Positions 35,941 to 49,943 of a stretch of DNA of 64,000 nucleotides are shown here, piece by piece; the first letter of the stretch is position 1, and every line of letters starts with the position of its first letter. The notes beneath the pieces were generated by a model. That model saw nothing but the letters and a program-made list of their open reading frames with translations, did not search any database and was not told where the DNA came from. The stretch covers positions 293,579 to 357,578 of the forward strand of contig BEXV01000155.1 of assembly GCA_003118195.1 (NCBI GenBank). Direction: 5' to 3'. A program made the position numbers and the translations under genes. The stretch is from Hemicentrotus pulcherrimus (taxonomy: Eukaryota; Echinodermata; Echinoidea; Camarodonta; Strongylocentrotidae).

Positions 35941-38900
35941 TGAATTTGTATATCAGATAAACTATCAATGAACTTTTTCAAAATGCAAGAATATGTAGTT
36001 AATGCTTAAACTCCTGATGAAACCATTAGAGTTTACAGGCTCCTGAAAATCACATCCTTTCGCTTTGGTCTCAAGAGGTCTGAATGTACATGTAGATGAT
36101 GGAACAAAAAACCTGATCCACTTGTTGCTCAGATTTGTTTACAAGAAGGGGGTGGGAGAATGAACTCCTACATGACCTCATAACTCAGTCTCTGGACGTT
36201 CATTCACACTGAAGAAAAAGCTTATATTTCAATCTTGACTCAATCTCATATTTTAGCGCTCATTGAGTGAAAAATACATTTATTTAGGGAAGCTGGAAGT
36301 GGATTTTCTTTAGTTACAGGGACATTTTCAATGCAGTCATTTCAATTTACTTGATTGTTGTTGCCATTGTTATGTACTTGATTATCGATATTGTTGTTTG
36401 TTGTTATTGATATTGTTGATAGTGATTTAAGTTGTTGCTGGTTTTATTTCACAGAGTTCTGTCTTCTGGAGCTTTCGAGTCTGTTTAATGATCCTTTTTA
36501 TTATTTTTTCACTACTATTTACACTTTTGATATACACAAAAATTTACAATCACTTTACTTATCCTCCTTTCATCAGCAAGGAAACTTGAGATCGTGCTTC
36601 AAACTTCACTTCTTTTGATTGTTATATATGTGAACAGGCCTATGATGAACACATGATATTCCTAAAAACAGGCTTCATGGTCCCCCAAGGGTGAAATGAA
36701 AATAAACCATCTTCTCTATTTTTTTACAAATTTTTCAGAAAGAGCTTTGTGAAGACGAAAGTTTGCACCTGTGGTCTGTAAAGTCTTTATAGGGGTGGAA
36801 GAATAGAAGGGGGCGTTCCAAATCTTCATAAAAGCATGCTTTTTGCATTTTTTTGTTTCCGTATCATTCAGCTTTTATGTGCTTTTGATACGACAATGTC
36901 AATATGAGATATAAGACATAGGATAATGAGATTTTACCCCCACCCTGATGAATGAACTATGTGGGTGGAATGCGTGGGAGGTTTATTCAATTTATTGTGA
37001 AGAAGGATTCATAGTTCTTTATTGTTTGCAATGTTTACCGGTAATTGTTTGGCAACTTACGATGAAACACCAGAATGTGAGAAAAAAATTGATAATTTGT
37101 TTTCTTCTTTTAATTATTAATTTGGAGGCCTCGATTCACAGGCATACGGTTATAACCATAACCAGATATCCAAGCTAAGTGGAATTGGGCGAGGCAATCT
37201 ACCACAGTATAACAGTATAAGCATTACTCCCAGTACATTTTTCATGGTGTTTGACCTGTTACCGTTACATCATTTTTCAAATTAAATCAATCAAACATGT
37301 TCCCCACTTAATCTATCAATGACTCTTTCAACATTCTGAATCTGTATCAATGACCTTGTATTTGTGAAGGGGGTGGGTTTTATCAGAAATGATTTTAATC
37401 CACACTAATACCACATTTCTGGTAGTTTCAATCCATGAGTAGGAGTGTTTAGTGATTGCACATGCCTTGTTAAGTATCTCTTTACAGGAGAACATCTGTT
37501 CATATGTTCTGTTGTTTTCAACATCCAAGAAGAAAACAAAAGTGAAGAAAATAAAGGTGAAGGTGCACTTTCAATTCATTATGTTTATATCTTAATCTGA
37601 CAGCGAAGGCACAGAGGTCTTTTTATTTCTTTTGAACTGAATACCATTTCCAATTTTCAAATATTTCACCTAATTCAGAGTATCATAATAACAATAAACC
37701 TATGAAGAGAAATAGAGTTGTACAGCACATGTTCACGCCTCTGTTTAAAGCTAAACTTTAGTACTGGTAATGCGATTGCATTGTGAAAGAAAAGGTGTGG
37801 AAAGGATCAGAAACAGTTGATCATGTAGCATGTAAGTATTGGTGTGCACTGCAAGGGTCTGGAGTCATCAAAATCATAATAAATTTGACCGAGTCTTGGT
37901 AAAGTAACAAGCACTGTACACAGAAAGCTATATATGGGACAACACACATGGTGTCCGGGTTGGTACTACCTTGATTTCCTTGTCTTACTATGCGCATTAC
38001 TCAGCCAGTATACATTTTCTTCCAAAATTGTTTGGCACATGTAATTTATTTGTAATCTTGAACATTCAGTGTAAGTTTCCTTTGATTCTATGAAAATTAA
38101 TTTTCTTTCTTTACCAGTACTGGAGTTTCTCTTTAAGGTCAGATACTATGTAACAATTTCTGTATTAATATACATGTATATGAACGACAAAACTTGAATC
38201 TTGAATTGGTCGGAGCACCTTATCAGAAGTCATAATCAAAATATTAGTAGCAGAAGTGCTAGCGTTGTCAAAGGAAATGCCAACTTGTTAATATAGGGAA
38301 GTAATTGGGGGTGATTGAGGAAACCCATTACAGAAGGTCACAATAATTGCTCTGCAGCCAGCAACATCTCAGCATGAAGTCAGTTATGGGGCTAGTCAGA
38401 CCTCAACAAGAAATAAATCGATGAATCGTTTTCAAATCGTTCCCAGCAACATGATCAGACTTCAAATCAGTCTTCGCCAATGATTTTGTCTTTTTGGCAT
38501 TGTTAAGAAAAAGATTATGGGAGGAGTCACAAGCTTCACTGATAGTATATGCAAGCCAATAATTGCACTCCTTCATGTGACGTCAGTTCTGAACAAGAGG
38601 TGGGGGCAGGGTCCAAATTGTTTGATTGACAGATCCATTGATTTCATAGTTATCAAAATCATAAAGGTCAGACCACTCTCATTGTTACCATTACAATATA
38701 CATGCACATCCTAATTATTATGGGTGAGGTCTGACCGGGCCCTTATAGAGAGGTGGAGACGGGCACATGCTGACTGGACCGGGCTCAAAAAGGGGGCGTG
38801 TGGAGTTGAGTGAAGGCTGTATAGTGCACATGAGTTCGTTAGGAAACAGTAAAAGAGCTCTGATGCTGCATGGGTTCATGTGAAGTCTGGAATAATCACC

Positions 38901-40947
38901 TGAACAGTTCCCAACAATCCACTTATCAATATATCAAGGGTCTTTAATTGAACTGCGTGTCTTTGATAGTTTGGTATCCTTACATAAATGAAATTATGAA
39001 TCCCTTGCTTTGCACATATGAACGTTCCAGTCCATTGTTCCTAAACAAAATGAAACACTTTCAAGATTAATACTGCAATAATTTCTTCCAATACAACTTA
39101 AAAAACAACATGATAATGCACTTTCTAAAGTGAATTAAATGAAACAATTTTTAGTTCAGCAAGTGTATTCTTCCAAGGCTGATAAGCTCTTAGCTTGTTG
39201 GAGCTTTTTGATTCTTGATATCTTAAAAAAATATGATATTATAATCTTTTTCATACAAAAATTCTTGATCTTGAGAACATGTACAGCTGTTTAAAAATCC
39301 TGGATTTGTAGACTACATCATATTAGTTCTTATCAACTTCAAAAATGTATAATACCCCTCAATCATGATGAATTCAGGCCACCCATACACATCAAATTTG
39401 TTTAACAAAGTACTAAGTAAATTACTTAATTTTACTGTACACTAGATTTTAACTTGAAACTATCCTGTGAAACCTCAATAATAACCAACATCCACAAATT
39501 AGATCACAAGTAAATTTACTGACCAAAATATGTATCAACTGGTGTTTGGGGGTATTTTCTCAAACTAATACCCCACCGTTTGGGGTTATTTCTCTGGAAT
39601 GAATAACCCACTGGGTCGCCTTGAGGCAATCTGTCAGACTTACATCACCTAACCACAATGTTTGGGTGTTATGCTAAGGTCAAGTGTATTGGGTCAATGT
39701 TTGTCCTTGACCAATAAAACTGAGGACAATCAGTTAGTCTCAAGGATCAGACCCTGTAATTTGATGGAAGGAGTTGTCCTCATAAACAGAGGCTGTATGA
39801 TCTACAACAATCACATTTTAACACCAGCACAATCCAGTGCCTGAATTTATTTATCTTTCTATCACATGTCAGTTCAGAGCTTCTAAAAAAATTGATACAC
39901 ATGTATTCATAACTGGTTGATTTCAAAGGGGCACAACAACCTGGATCCTTCCCCCCCCCCCTCCCTCTCCCTGAAACTTCAGCGCACATAAAGAATATTT
40001 AAGTTGGGTAGAGATTTTCAAAATCTTTCCCAGGTATGCCCCTGCACAATGATTTTTTATTTACTGGTAGGCCTATATTTTCTTTTTCTCTACTTTTATT
40101 AATGTTTTCTTTGGGGGGGGGGGCTTCACTATCACTCACTTTATCGGTATGATGGGAGGACAAGCAATAATTGCACTTCAAGTTAGCGACATGCAGAATA
40201 CCGCCCTGCTGACTCCAATTTCAGAAGATGCATTGAAATACGTATCCATTTCTCACCTGGTTGTACTGTGAAACTAACGTCATAAGTAGAGACTATAAGG
40301 ACCTTTAAGGAAAGTTGCTTTGATCTCAAAAGACTTCACGCTTACAATTTATCTTGCCGCAGTCTTATTCATCAAAGTTGTGAAAAATTGCAGCTATTGG
40401 CTGAGCAATTCATACCACACTTGACCAAATGACTGCAGGGAGCTTTCTTTGTGTGGCCACAAAAGTGAAATATGATCTTGATTGACCAATGACCCTTCAA
40501 ATTGGTCAATGAACGATGATGGATGCCAGGGCTGCAAAATGGTACTCTTCATCTTTAACCTGTTACATTATTGTACATGTACATGCAACTATTCCTTAAG
40601 AATATGAGATATAAATTTCATGAAGGCATAATGAATTTTGACAGCGAAAGATGAAATGATTTCTGGAGATACATTGTGTCCTTGTGTGTTGTCAAATACA
40701 CTGCAATATTTGACTGGGGTATTACCCAAACAACCTGAGGCTTGCAGGGAATGCAATGCGGAGAACAAGTTGATTATTACACACACAAGTACTTGTACAT
40801 ATATGTTCATTAATTTGTTTCGGGTCTTCTGTCCATCTATTTTTGTTTTTATTACAACAGGAGAAAAAGCATACATGTAGTCACAGAGATCATCAGGAAA
40901 TCAACCCAACTGAAATTTCAACAGATCACCATATCCCCCATTTAAAT

Positions 40948-41129
40948 ATACAGTGAAACCTGTCTATAAAGACCACCCGAGGAAGAAAAGAAAAAAATGG
41001 TCTATATAGGCAAGTGGTCTTTATGTTCAGGTTCCTATAGTACATTTTTCAATGAGTAACCATTTTCAAGAAAAACAAAAATGTGGTCTTTGTAGACTGG
41101 TGGTCTTCGAAGAGCAGGCTTGATTGTAT
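40948..41129. mobile_element. Small TIR element, ATACAGTGAAACCTGTCTAT type
   Basis: The left end ATACAGTGAAACCTGTCTAT runs into AAAGACCACC. The reverse-complemented right end reads ATACAATCAAGCCTGCTCTT and then CGAAGACCACC. The interior repeats GTGGTCTTT words. About 182 bp. Confidence 0.7.
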
Positions 41130-44100
41130 AAACATAACAAAGACCTTTCAGATACTCCTACAATAAGTTCAACAGGCAATATCACACAATTGAAATGCCC
41201 TACAGTCAATTTCTTGCAAGTCCTAACTTTAGAGCAATCATGAAAAAGATCTTTTCACAATGTCAACATGTGGATTAATCAATCATTAGGTTTCTATCTT
41301 TTCATACTTTGAGGTCCATTATACACATAAATACCTCATGAGGCACTAAACCTAGCATCATAACATGATATCACTGAACCTCAAATAAAGCACACACAGA
41401 ACACATATTTGATTGAAGTTCTGAAAATGAAACATGCTTTGTAATTGTTTGTGAAACATACACTACTACTTCATATCATGCTAGAAGAAAGAACATTTTC
41501 ACAGTAGTACATTAAAAGAATCTACAATGTGGAATATATAAATTTACTTGTGGAAGAAAAAGGGGAGTGATCTTGATCTAGTTAAAATAGAAGGTTGCGT
41601 TTCACTGAAACTGAAAGCTACCGGTAATTTGTCAGTTTTTCTCAATCTTTCTACTCCCATGTGGGAGAGTACAGTATAATAGTAGCGCTTGAAAGAAACT
41701 GCTATTGAAATTCTCAAATATTTGAAATATGACTACGTATTAATAATTCAAAACTTGATGCCACAGGCGTGTGTGATCTTACATGTGCCTATATCTGAGA
41801 GCAGTGTTTCTCATTGTACTGGGTAAAGGGTATGTGATTTTTAGCCCGACTGAGTTACTTTGTCATCATTTTGACGAGTCCATAACCTACATGTAACACT
41901 TATATTATTTTCATATACTTCATGAACAACCATTTTCTGATCAATTCTGTATAGTCCTTCACATTGCAATGGCAGTGACCAATTAGTGGCTCCAGGCTTT
42001 ACTTCATCAAAGGGTTATACCTAGGTCACATATGCTCTACAGCTAGGATACAGCGGCCATAAGCCCCCAAAATCAAGAGATACCCACCCAACCAAATGTG
42101 ACCTAGACATTTAAAGGGTGAGGGTTTTTTTTTCTTTCTCCATAATGTTTATCCAGTGGCATGTAGCATACCTGCTTAATTTTTTATTATAGGTGCATTC
42201 TAGTTGACTTTCTTTTTTCATTTTTTCATTCCTATAGGCTTAGTACAGGAACAATGGGGTACCCCATAGGCAAATGGTTAAGCTTCAAGTGAGGAACGTG
42301 CCAACAGCGCACATTCTCTCAAACAATTCAACATGTCGATACAATAAGACACCATCAGTCTAGTCAATGTAAATATTGGAATGTGATAATGGCACATGCA
42401 TTTGTGTTGGTTTTTGTGCTTCTGGTGAAGTGTTTTATGAAAACATAAATCTTTAATACCGTTAGTTAAAGCCCCTATAAAGTGTTGGGAGCCCCAAATT
42501 CGCCAAAAATTTGATGGCAAAATTACATTTTGTCCGGAGGCCATTTTCACCCCTATGTAATAGATTAAATATCACAGGACCCCTTAGAATATGAAAATAT
42601 ATTCATCTTTTTCCATTTAGCGAAAATTTCAGGAAAAAATATTACAAGAATCCTGTATAATCTGTAATAAATTGGGTTTTTTTTTTCATCTACAGTCCCA
42701 CATGTACGTTTTTGATGATGGTTTGAGATCTTAGGAAATCAACAAAAATGAAAAATAAATTGTATTGGATTTGAAAGGCCCTAATGTTTTATGAACATCC
42801 ATGGCATACATGTAAGGTAAGTGAAAAATCAAGGAATTAACATAAGAGGTACATTTCTTTTTTTGATGTCATGTCCTTCTTCTCATGGAATGACCCATAT
42901 TCAAATTATGCAAGAAAACCCATTTACTTGCTAGACTTCACTGTCAGACACTATTGAGTGACTGACTGTCTTTTTTCTTCTTTGGTAATAAAATACATGA
43001 AAAGAGTTGTAAAGCTAAAGGGTTCATGAGCATTTGTCTACATCAATAACCCACTTCTTGTGATGGCCAAGATTAAACTGATCGACTCTTTGCGCAGCAT
43101 AAAACGTATGACCATTCGGTACAATTGTCAGAAAATCAAGACTATTACTTTGGGGCTCTATAGCCCTAAAGTAGATTTGACAACTAATAGTCGTTATTTT
43201 CCCACTTGAAGACATTTCCAAGCCCCACCTTTTTAAGGGAAGTTCTAAATTAGTATTATCCTTCAAATTTATCCTTGGAATTTAACTTTTTCATTTTTTA
43301 GGCCTGTAAATGGGACATACAGTACCTTTAAGGTATAATTACATGTACATGCCAGTAAAAATCTACACTCTGGTTATAATGATATCCATAATCAGAGAAA
43401 TTATTTCAGGCAGAGGACTATTGAGGAGAGTGAGCTCTATACATAAGGCAATACACATTTACCCAAAAGGCATGATTGAAATAGATCTTGGAATTTTCCT
43501 GAGAATGAAAATTGCAAATAAAGCAGATATGTACATAGGTAATCAAGTAAAAAGTAAATAGTTGTATGGCATAGTCTGGCACGATCATGGTAATTATTGA
43601 TTTTCTTTTTTCTTTTGTAACTACTTCACATGAGTATCACAGAAAGGTGTCTAGACATGTATATAATGTCTATTAATACTAAATGTTTCTATGGCCTATT
43701 GTTAGATGGTTTGTCACGTACATGGTTATAGAACAAAAACGTGACTTGCCTAGTACTTTTTAAAGACGACAGATTTAATCCCAGTTCTTGGGTACAATTT
43801 TTTTTTTTTAGTACAAATAAGTTTGTTCAAATACGTATTTGCCTGTGAGGAGTTAAAAGTTTTCTCTTTTCATTTAGGGGGTACATCAATGTACATGTAC
43901 ATGTTCAGTCCATGGAAGCTCAATAGCAGGCAAGACAGCTACCCCAAACAATATCAAAAACTAAAAGAAACACTGCACATAGCATCTATCTCAAGGCCTT
44001 GATCACATGTCTTGAGAGACCGTCTTGAAAAAGTGTTGCAGCAAAATAAAATGACATAAGCGTAGTGTGATTCATAATTGTTGTATCTTATTTAAGACAG

Positions 44101-44947
44101 AGATGAGCGAGTATGCTTATATAAGCGCCTTTGGTACGTGCAAATACTTTTTTAAATCCTGCTCATCAATCATTTATTCATAAGATATTTAAATTTTGCC
44201 ACAATGGTTTGTTTTCAGCAGGTTACGGCATTGTATGTGAATGGGGCCTCACAGGTCAGTGGATATTGCAACTAATTCTTTCGGCAATGGGGCTACAAAA
44301 CTCACATCAATTACGTGTCAACTTCACCAATTTCTGCTCAAATTTGGTGTTAGGAGCACAGTGCTTATTGTTTGAGGTGTTTTGAATCAAAATAAAACAG
44401 ACCGAGGTGTCAGGGATGACAGGTTCGAGCTATGAATGGAAACAGTAGTGACCTGGCAATTTTCATATTTCTATTTTACAAAAATATAGACCTTGAAGAA
44501 AAGAGAAAGAAGTACACATCAGTACACTGAACAACCAGAAACTTCACATGCAAGAGATGCTCACAGAATTTGGAGGTGGCTTAACTCTTTGTATGCCACA
44601 CATATTCTCTCCCTGTGCCACACATTGTGTCGATCAAGAGATTGATATACTAGAGGCTTCAATATAATCTTCTTCCAGGGCAAGATTGATCTATACCGTT
44701 ATAAAAACAATTGTCATGGAGCTAATCTAGACTAAAATGGGTTATTTTCCAAAGCCACTGTGAGAAAAAAGTAAAACTTCTGTCAATTAGTGACTATAAT
44801 ATTTTTTGCAAAATTGCATGAGTGGCACCTGAGAAACTGTGCATTGAAGCAAAGAAAGCAAGCAAAGTGTTTGGATCAGTGAAAGTTTTGTAATCCTGCA
44901 AAATATTTGACTCACAATGGGCAAATCATTGAATGTTCAAGCTTCCT

Positions 44948-45205
44948 TAATAATATAATAATAATAATAATAATCCGGTTTTTTCATAAAGCACTCAATA
45001 CACCGATCCGACGATGTACCTAGGTGCTTTACAGATATATTATTACCCCGGTCATCGGATTCAGGCTTGCCCGCACACAATGTGTGCACATTTTCCACTC
45101 CCTGGGGAGCATTCCAGCCAGTCGCCATTTTACAGGCGCACACTTGCTCGTCCAACCACATGAACGTTCGCATCCTACCGGATACCCATTTAACACCTGA
45201 AGTTT
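44948..45205. repeat. (AAT)n-linked interspersed repeat with CpG-rich body
   Basis: An AAT tract leads into AAAGCACTCAATACACCG and AGGTGCTTTACAGATATA, then a CpG-containing body ending near ATACCCATTTAACACCTG. The AAAGCACT/AGTGCTTT inverted words resemble those of the 27.77-kb element. An open frame across it is not considered a gene. Confidence 0.55.
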
Positions 45206-45914
45206 CCTTGAAGTTTCTTAAAGTGAAAATCCCTGTTGCTAAAGTTTTGCAAGGTTTTGTATCGCAAACATGGCTGGTTCTTAAAAGTGTAACAAAACAT
45301 ATAGATGATATTAGACACATCAAGGATATACACGATTTTCATAACACTACAGTCTATTGGGGAAAACAAGTATGGTAAAACTGGTCACTCAAAAAATTTT
45401 ACTTTTTAGAGGCACTTCTTGATCATTTTGAAGCGAAATTTTTGTTTAGGGCTTCCATATTACACTATATCACAGACAATGATAACACGTAGGGCCGTGT
45501 ATCTCAGATTTAACTGTTAGACGATCCCTACAAGGTATGATAACACTTGTTTTTATAACAGAATTAAACTTCCACCAAATTATCAGGAATAAGATTAACT
45601 TGTTAGCTGTATCTTTGTTTAGAGCACAAATGGTGTTAACTATATATTCCAAGTACAACCATGCAGTTCTGTGTCAATACAAGCTAAACAGTCAGTAGGA
45701 CCCATCTAGTGATGAATGTATGCAATGTTCAGGTTTTTTATTGCTTTGTTTATGATATTTGTTGGTCTTGTTGCTTTTATTTTTTATTGATTTATTTCAA
45801 TATAAGTTTAGTTAGGTACAGTTTCAAAAGAAACATAAATGACGATACATGTACATACATATCTCTAAAAATTGACACTTTATACTCAAAACAGAGACAG
45901 CAACCCATAACTTG

Positions 45915-45970
45915 ACCTCCTTTGACCTTTGATCTACTTCTAGCACATTCCTACCAGCAGGGGAGTCCCC
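45915..45970. repeat. Short repeat related to 46444-46506
   Basis: GACCTCCTTTGACCTTTGAT and ACCAGCAGGGGAGTCCCC resemble GTGACCTTCGACCTCAG and ATCAGCAGGGGTAACCCC about 530 bases downstream, one on each side of the foldback MITE. Confidence 0.45.
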
Positions 45971-46162
45971 TAATATCACATCAGGTGGGATACAATACAA
46001 CAAAATGACTCCCCATTGAGAGTACCTCATTTACAAATGACATCAAACATCTGCCTAAATGAGAATCCGGTTAAAATTCATCATTCAGAAAAAGGATAGA
46101 TTGATCCTACTTCACTCCATGTGGATCTTGTGAGGCCATTTTGAAGCTGTACTGTAGTGCAT

Positions 46163-46412
46163 GTGTGAATATAGTCCAGAATCTGCCCGGTCCTCTACTA
46201 TAATTCCCCAAACACTTGATTCAAGCCGTCGAAGATGGCGTTATCAACAAACTCATATTTATGCTCACCAGCCTATTTTTTCGCCGGGCGTTCACTGGGC
46301 GTCCTAATTTAATGATCACGCCATCATCGGCTGGGAGCAAGTAAGTAGGGAGAGGTAGCGTTATGTGGTGAAGATAAAAATTAAATAGGCCAGATTCTGG
46401 ACTAGTGTGAAT
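46163..46412. mobile_element. Foldback MITE with AAGATGGCG core
   Basis: The outer arms are AGTCCAGAATCTG (46173) and CAGATTCTGGACT (46391). The inner arms are AGCCGTCGAAGATGGCGTTA and, reverse complemented, AGCCGATGATGGCGTGATCA. The two nested inverted pairs make the whole element palindromic. Related copies lie at 14.70-14.79 and 55.59-55.94 kb. Confidence 0.85.
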
Positions 46413-47029
46413 GAAGCTGTAATGCAGAATCATTCTACCAAGAAGCAGTGACCTTCAGTGACCTTCGACCTCAGTTAAGGACATTCTTTATCAGCAGGGG
46501 TAACCCCCATTATGCAAGCCACCAGTGTTAAATGACATCATTAGCATGGAATGTCACTTACATCCACAGCTGGAGAGGAAACACCACTATGGGCAGTCCT
46601 TATGCTAGTCTCAATTATTAAACACTTTTCATTTATTCAATGATCTCGACTTTACCTACCAGGTACATGTATTTGTACAGTAGCTTAGCAAAATCAAGGT
46701 GCTCGAAAGGAATTGTCCCGAATGGGTAAAGTGTAATTGTTGAAAACAATATTTTAATCTCATAGAGGTACAAGCACTTCATAAGTATATATTGTGCAGG
46801 TATATTTACTGTGCTAACCTAATTTTACACATACTTTCATTCAGAAATATTATCAAATAAGAACTGATTCAAAGACATCACTATCAATTACCCTTATCAT
46901 TATGCATTCCAGGCACGTCCTTTTGTGCCACTACAACTGTCTATACTGAACTACACACCTTTTCTATGATGATCCTCTTCTTCTTTTTCCTTATGAGTAC
47001 AGACCTCTTTACAGAGTATTATCGCACTA

Positions 47030-47312
47030 GCTGGGGATGTGTGCAGGTGGACCACTACACCGGGGTTTCCCCCTAATAAGGCAGTGGGTTCTTAACGTGC
47101 AAAAGTAATGACTCTTCTCTACACTGGGCCTCCATTTAACGTCCTATCCGAGGGACGGAGTGTTTTCCACTTGACATAACCTGCGTCTATGAACAAGGGA
47201 AGGGGCACGTTAACACACTACACAGGCTTCAGTCATCCACCTGGGTGGGAGTCGAACCTGGGACCTTTGGTTCGACAGACGGACGCTTTACCTGAGCCAA
47301 CTAGCTTCGCCT
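47030..47312 (-). mobile_element. tRNA-derived SINE
   Basis: On the minus strand an A-box-like TGGCTCAGGTAAAGCG (47299-47284) is followed by a perfect B box GGTTCGACTCC (47258-47248), the spacing expected of an RNA polymerase III internal promoter. The body continues to CCACCTGCACACATCCCC near 47035. The tRNA-like head is not a functional tRNA: I could not fold a proper acceptor stem. A 3' portion of the same body recurs at 13295-13470. Confidence 0.75.
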
Positions 47313-48118
47313 CGCCTCGCCTCACTTTAAAAAGATTACTTTTTGTTGATTAGACTTACATGTAGAGCACTTTCATAGTTATGGAATACGAACCTACAGT
47401 GTAATTTTTTTCTATTTAATTTAGCACAATACTTTTAAGACCAGTGGAGGGTCTGGACTATCTAAACTACAGTCTACACAGGCCCTGAGCCATAATTCCT
47501 CCTATCAAAACCTAATGCAACCATCAAATGGCCCTGGTGTGGATCAAACGATCGACAAGTTTGTCAACATTTTTTTACAGGGTCTGAGGGGGTAGACTAA
47601 TGCTCCTTGCCCAGCAGAATGCATTCAACCATGTCAATGATTTACCAGACTGATGTCTGGCCCCTCACAGGCATGGGTCATTTGAGGACAGTACTGTCCA
47701 ATATTACATGATGTTACACCCTGGTTGCTTCCTTCACCTCTCTGCAATATCTTATTTGCCACACATGGAATTTGCACAAAACAATGGATGGAAATTGAAG
47801 GAAGGATTGCTTACATCAATTATGCACAATTTTTTTTTTTTTTGGGGGGGGGGGCAAAATTACCCATTTCTGGTTGATTGGCTCTGTGTGTTGTGATTAA
47901 CATAGATTAATCTTAAACTGGAAACAGTTGAAATAGATTATTGAAGCCTTTGGTAGATCTATTCCATGATAAATACAATGTGGCATATACAAAAGGCCCA
48001 TTTACATATCCCAAACACCACTCTGAAAATCATCGATATTTTCGACTGCACTCCTGGAAAAAAACGTTAACAAACGTTGGTGTTTGCTCAATGCTCATAC
48101 CAAGTTTTTGGGTGAGTA

Positions 48119-48513
48119 GTAGGCATCTTCATCATCTCGAGATTGCCAAATTTGAAATGGCCAGCTATTTCGGATTGGGAAATAATCCCGAAGTTACAAA
48201 TTGCGTCTTCATCAGCTCGAGATTCTACCTCGAAACTTGAAACTCTAGATATTTTGCTGATTTGCTCAGCGGTCAAGCATAGTGTGAGTCTTCGGTCTGA
48301 TGAGGACGCACCAGATAAATAGCTTGTCATTTGCCAAATAGTGGGATGCTTTGCAAACTATCCCAAGATATCTTGGGATGACAATCCTGACCAAATATCC
48401 CGCTAATTGCAACTTCGGTCTGAAAAAGACGCAAATTAGCTGGATAGTTTGCGATCGGGATAGTTCAAATAGCAAGATATTATGCAATCTTGAGCTAGTG
48501 AAGACAGGCCTAC
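48119..48513. mobile_element. TIR element, 395 bp
   Basis: The left end GTAGGCATCTTCATCATCTC runs into GAGATTGC. The reverse-complemented right end reads GTAGGCCTGTCTTCACTAGC and then TCAAGATTGC. Interior CTTCGGTCTGA...GACGCA words occur twice (48291 and 48414). Confidence 0.75.
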
Positions 48514-49803
48514 TGAAGCAAGGAGAGTCATGTGAAAACAAATCAGAATCATACCAAAGTTTGATTTACACAGCAAAAATCAGGGAAATTTCAGCAGGCA
48601 TTAAAAAAAAATAGATATCAATTTTGTTTGGCCATATAAACAGACCCAAATTCAGACAAATCTAAAAGCCCATCCGCTCCTCTCCCCATCCACCGCATTA
48701 AAAAGAATATTCCACTATCTAGTTCTAATTCTCATGACACACCTCTGTTACATTGGAAAAGGGATTTAATTTTCAATGCCAAGGACAGCATCTTCAAACT
48801 ACCCCAACTACATACATGAACAAGCATGTAATGGAAACAAAAATCAACATCTATTGTCCTGGTTCATTTTCTGTGCAATGCCATTTGCACCTACCGGTAC
48901 CTCTTTCATTGATTCTCATTGTCATAATCAGCATCAAAAGTCTGCAATTATGACAACAACAAAGTTTGACAGGTCCCATCTTAAATCAGATTTGTCAATT
49001 ATGATCTCTCTTGAGGATTATATGACCCTTGACTAATGTTTGACAAACAGTGTGAAAATATGAGGGATTTCAGCAAACATTATTATGGTAATACCAACTG
49101 AATGTGTTAAAAAGGTTACATAAATCTGCTTGAGTTATGTGACGTCTGAGCCCTCAGGCTTATGATTTAAAGGCAAAATAATGTACACAGTGATGTTTGG
49201 AGAACAATTTATCAAATCAGAATTGAAAGCAAATACATCCAATGCTATATTGGCCAAATCTATCTGCCAATAGATCGACTACACACAATATCCATGACGA
49301 TGGATTAGTATCACAAAACTTGCATTCATAACATGTCAGATTTTTCGACAGATCAAATCTTCTACATCATATAAGAACCAAATTTATGACAACTGAAAGC
49401 TAACACAGTCAATGTAACTGTACACATTTGAAATCAAGTCGATACAGAAGTGGTATTTGGTAAGGCATTAATCCTCGTTACCAAGTCCCTCGGAGAGGAC
49501 TTACAAAAGCATAGACATGCCTTCTTAGCAGTCAAGTAAAACAAACAAACAATTGCCCGGCTATCAACAAAGAGTGCAAATCCATGTCAATGGATTTCTA
49601 TCCCGCAACTTGTATTTAGAAGATGTGTAGCTTTGGGGGGATTCCAGATGTAGACTCATAGCCTAAAATCGTCACTAGAATGCTGTAGGCTTTGAATAAA
49701 AAAAATATTTAAATGAAATAAATACCCCCCCCCATCTAATTGTTCAATAATTGATGATACTACACCATAAATCCCCCACCTCAAACCCCAGCCCCCCCCC
49801 CCC

Positions 49804-49943
49804 NNNNNNNNNNNNNNNNNNNNNNNNNNNNNNNNNNNNNNNNNNNNNNNNNNNNNNNNNNNNNNNNNNNNNNNNNNNNNNNNNNNNNNNNNNNNNNNNN
49901 NNNNNNNNNNNNNNNNNNNNNNNNNNNNNNNNNNNNNNNNNNN
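49804..49943. other. Assembly gap (N), preceded by poly-C
   Basis: 140 Ns following about 12 C; after the gap comes a degenerate TAAATA-rich sequence. Confidence 0.99.

Noticed and set aside
44937..45378. Overlapping 103- and 128-codon frames on opposite strands
   Set aside because: They cover an (AAT)n-linked interspersed repeat; no coding signature.
47247..47312. tRNA gene on the minus strand
   Set aside because: A and B boxes are present, but no plausible acceptor stem, and the sequence continues into a SINE body.
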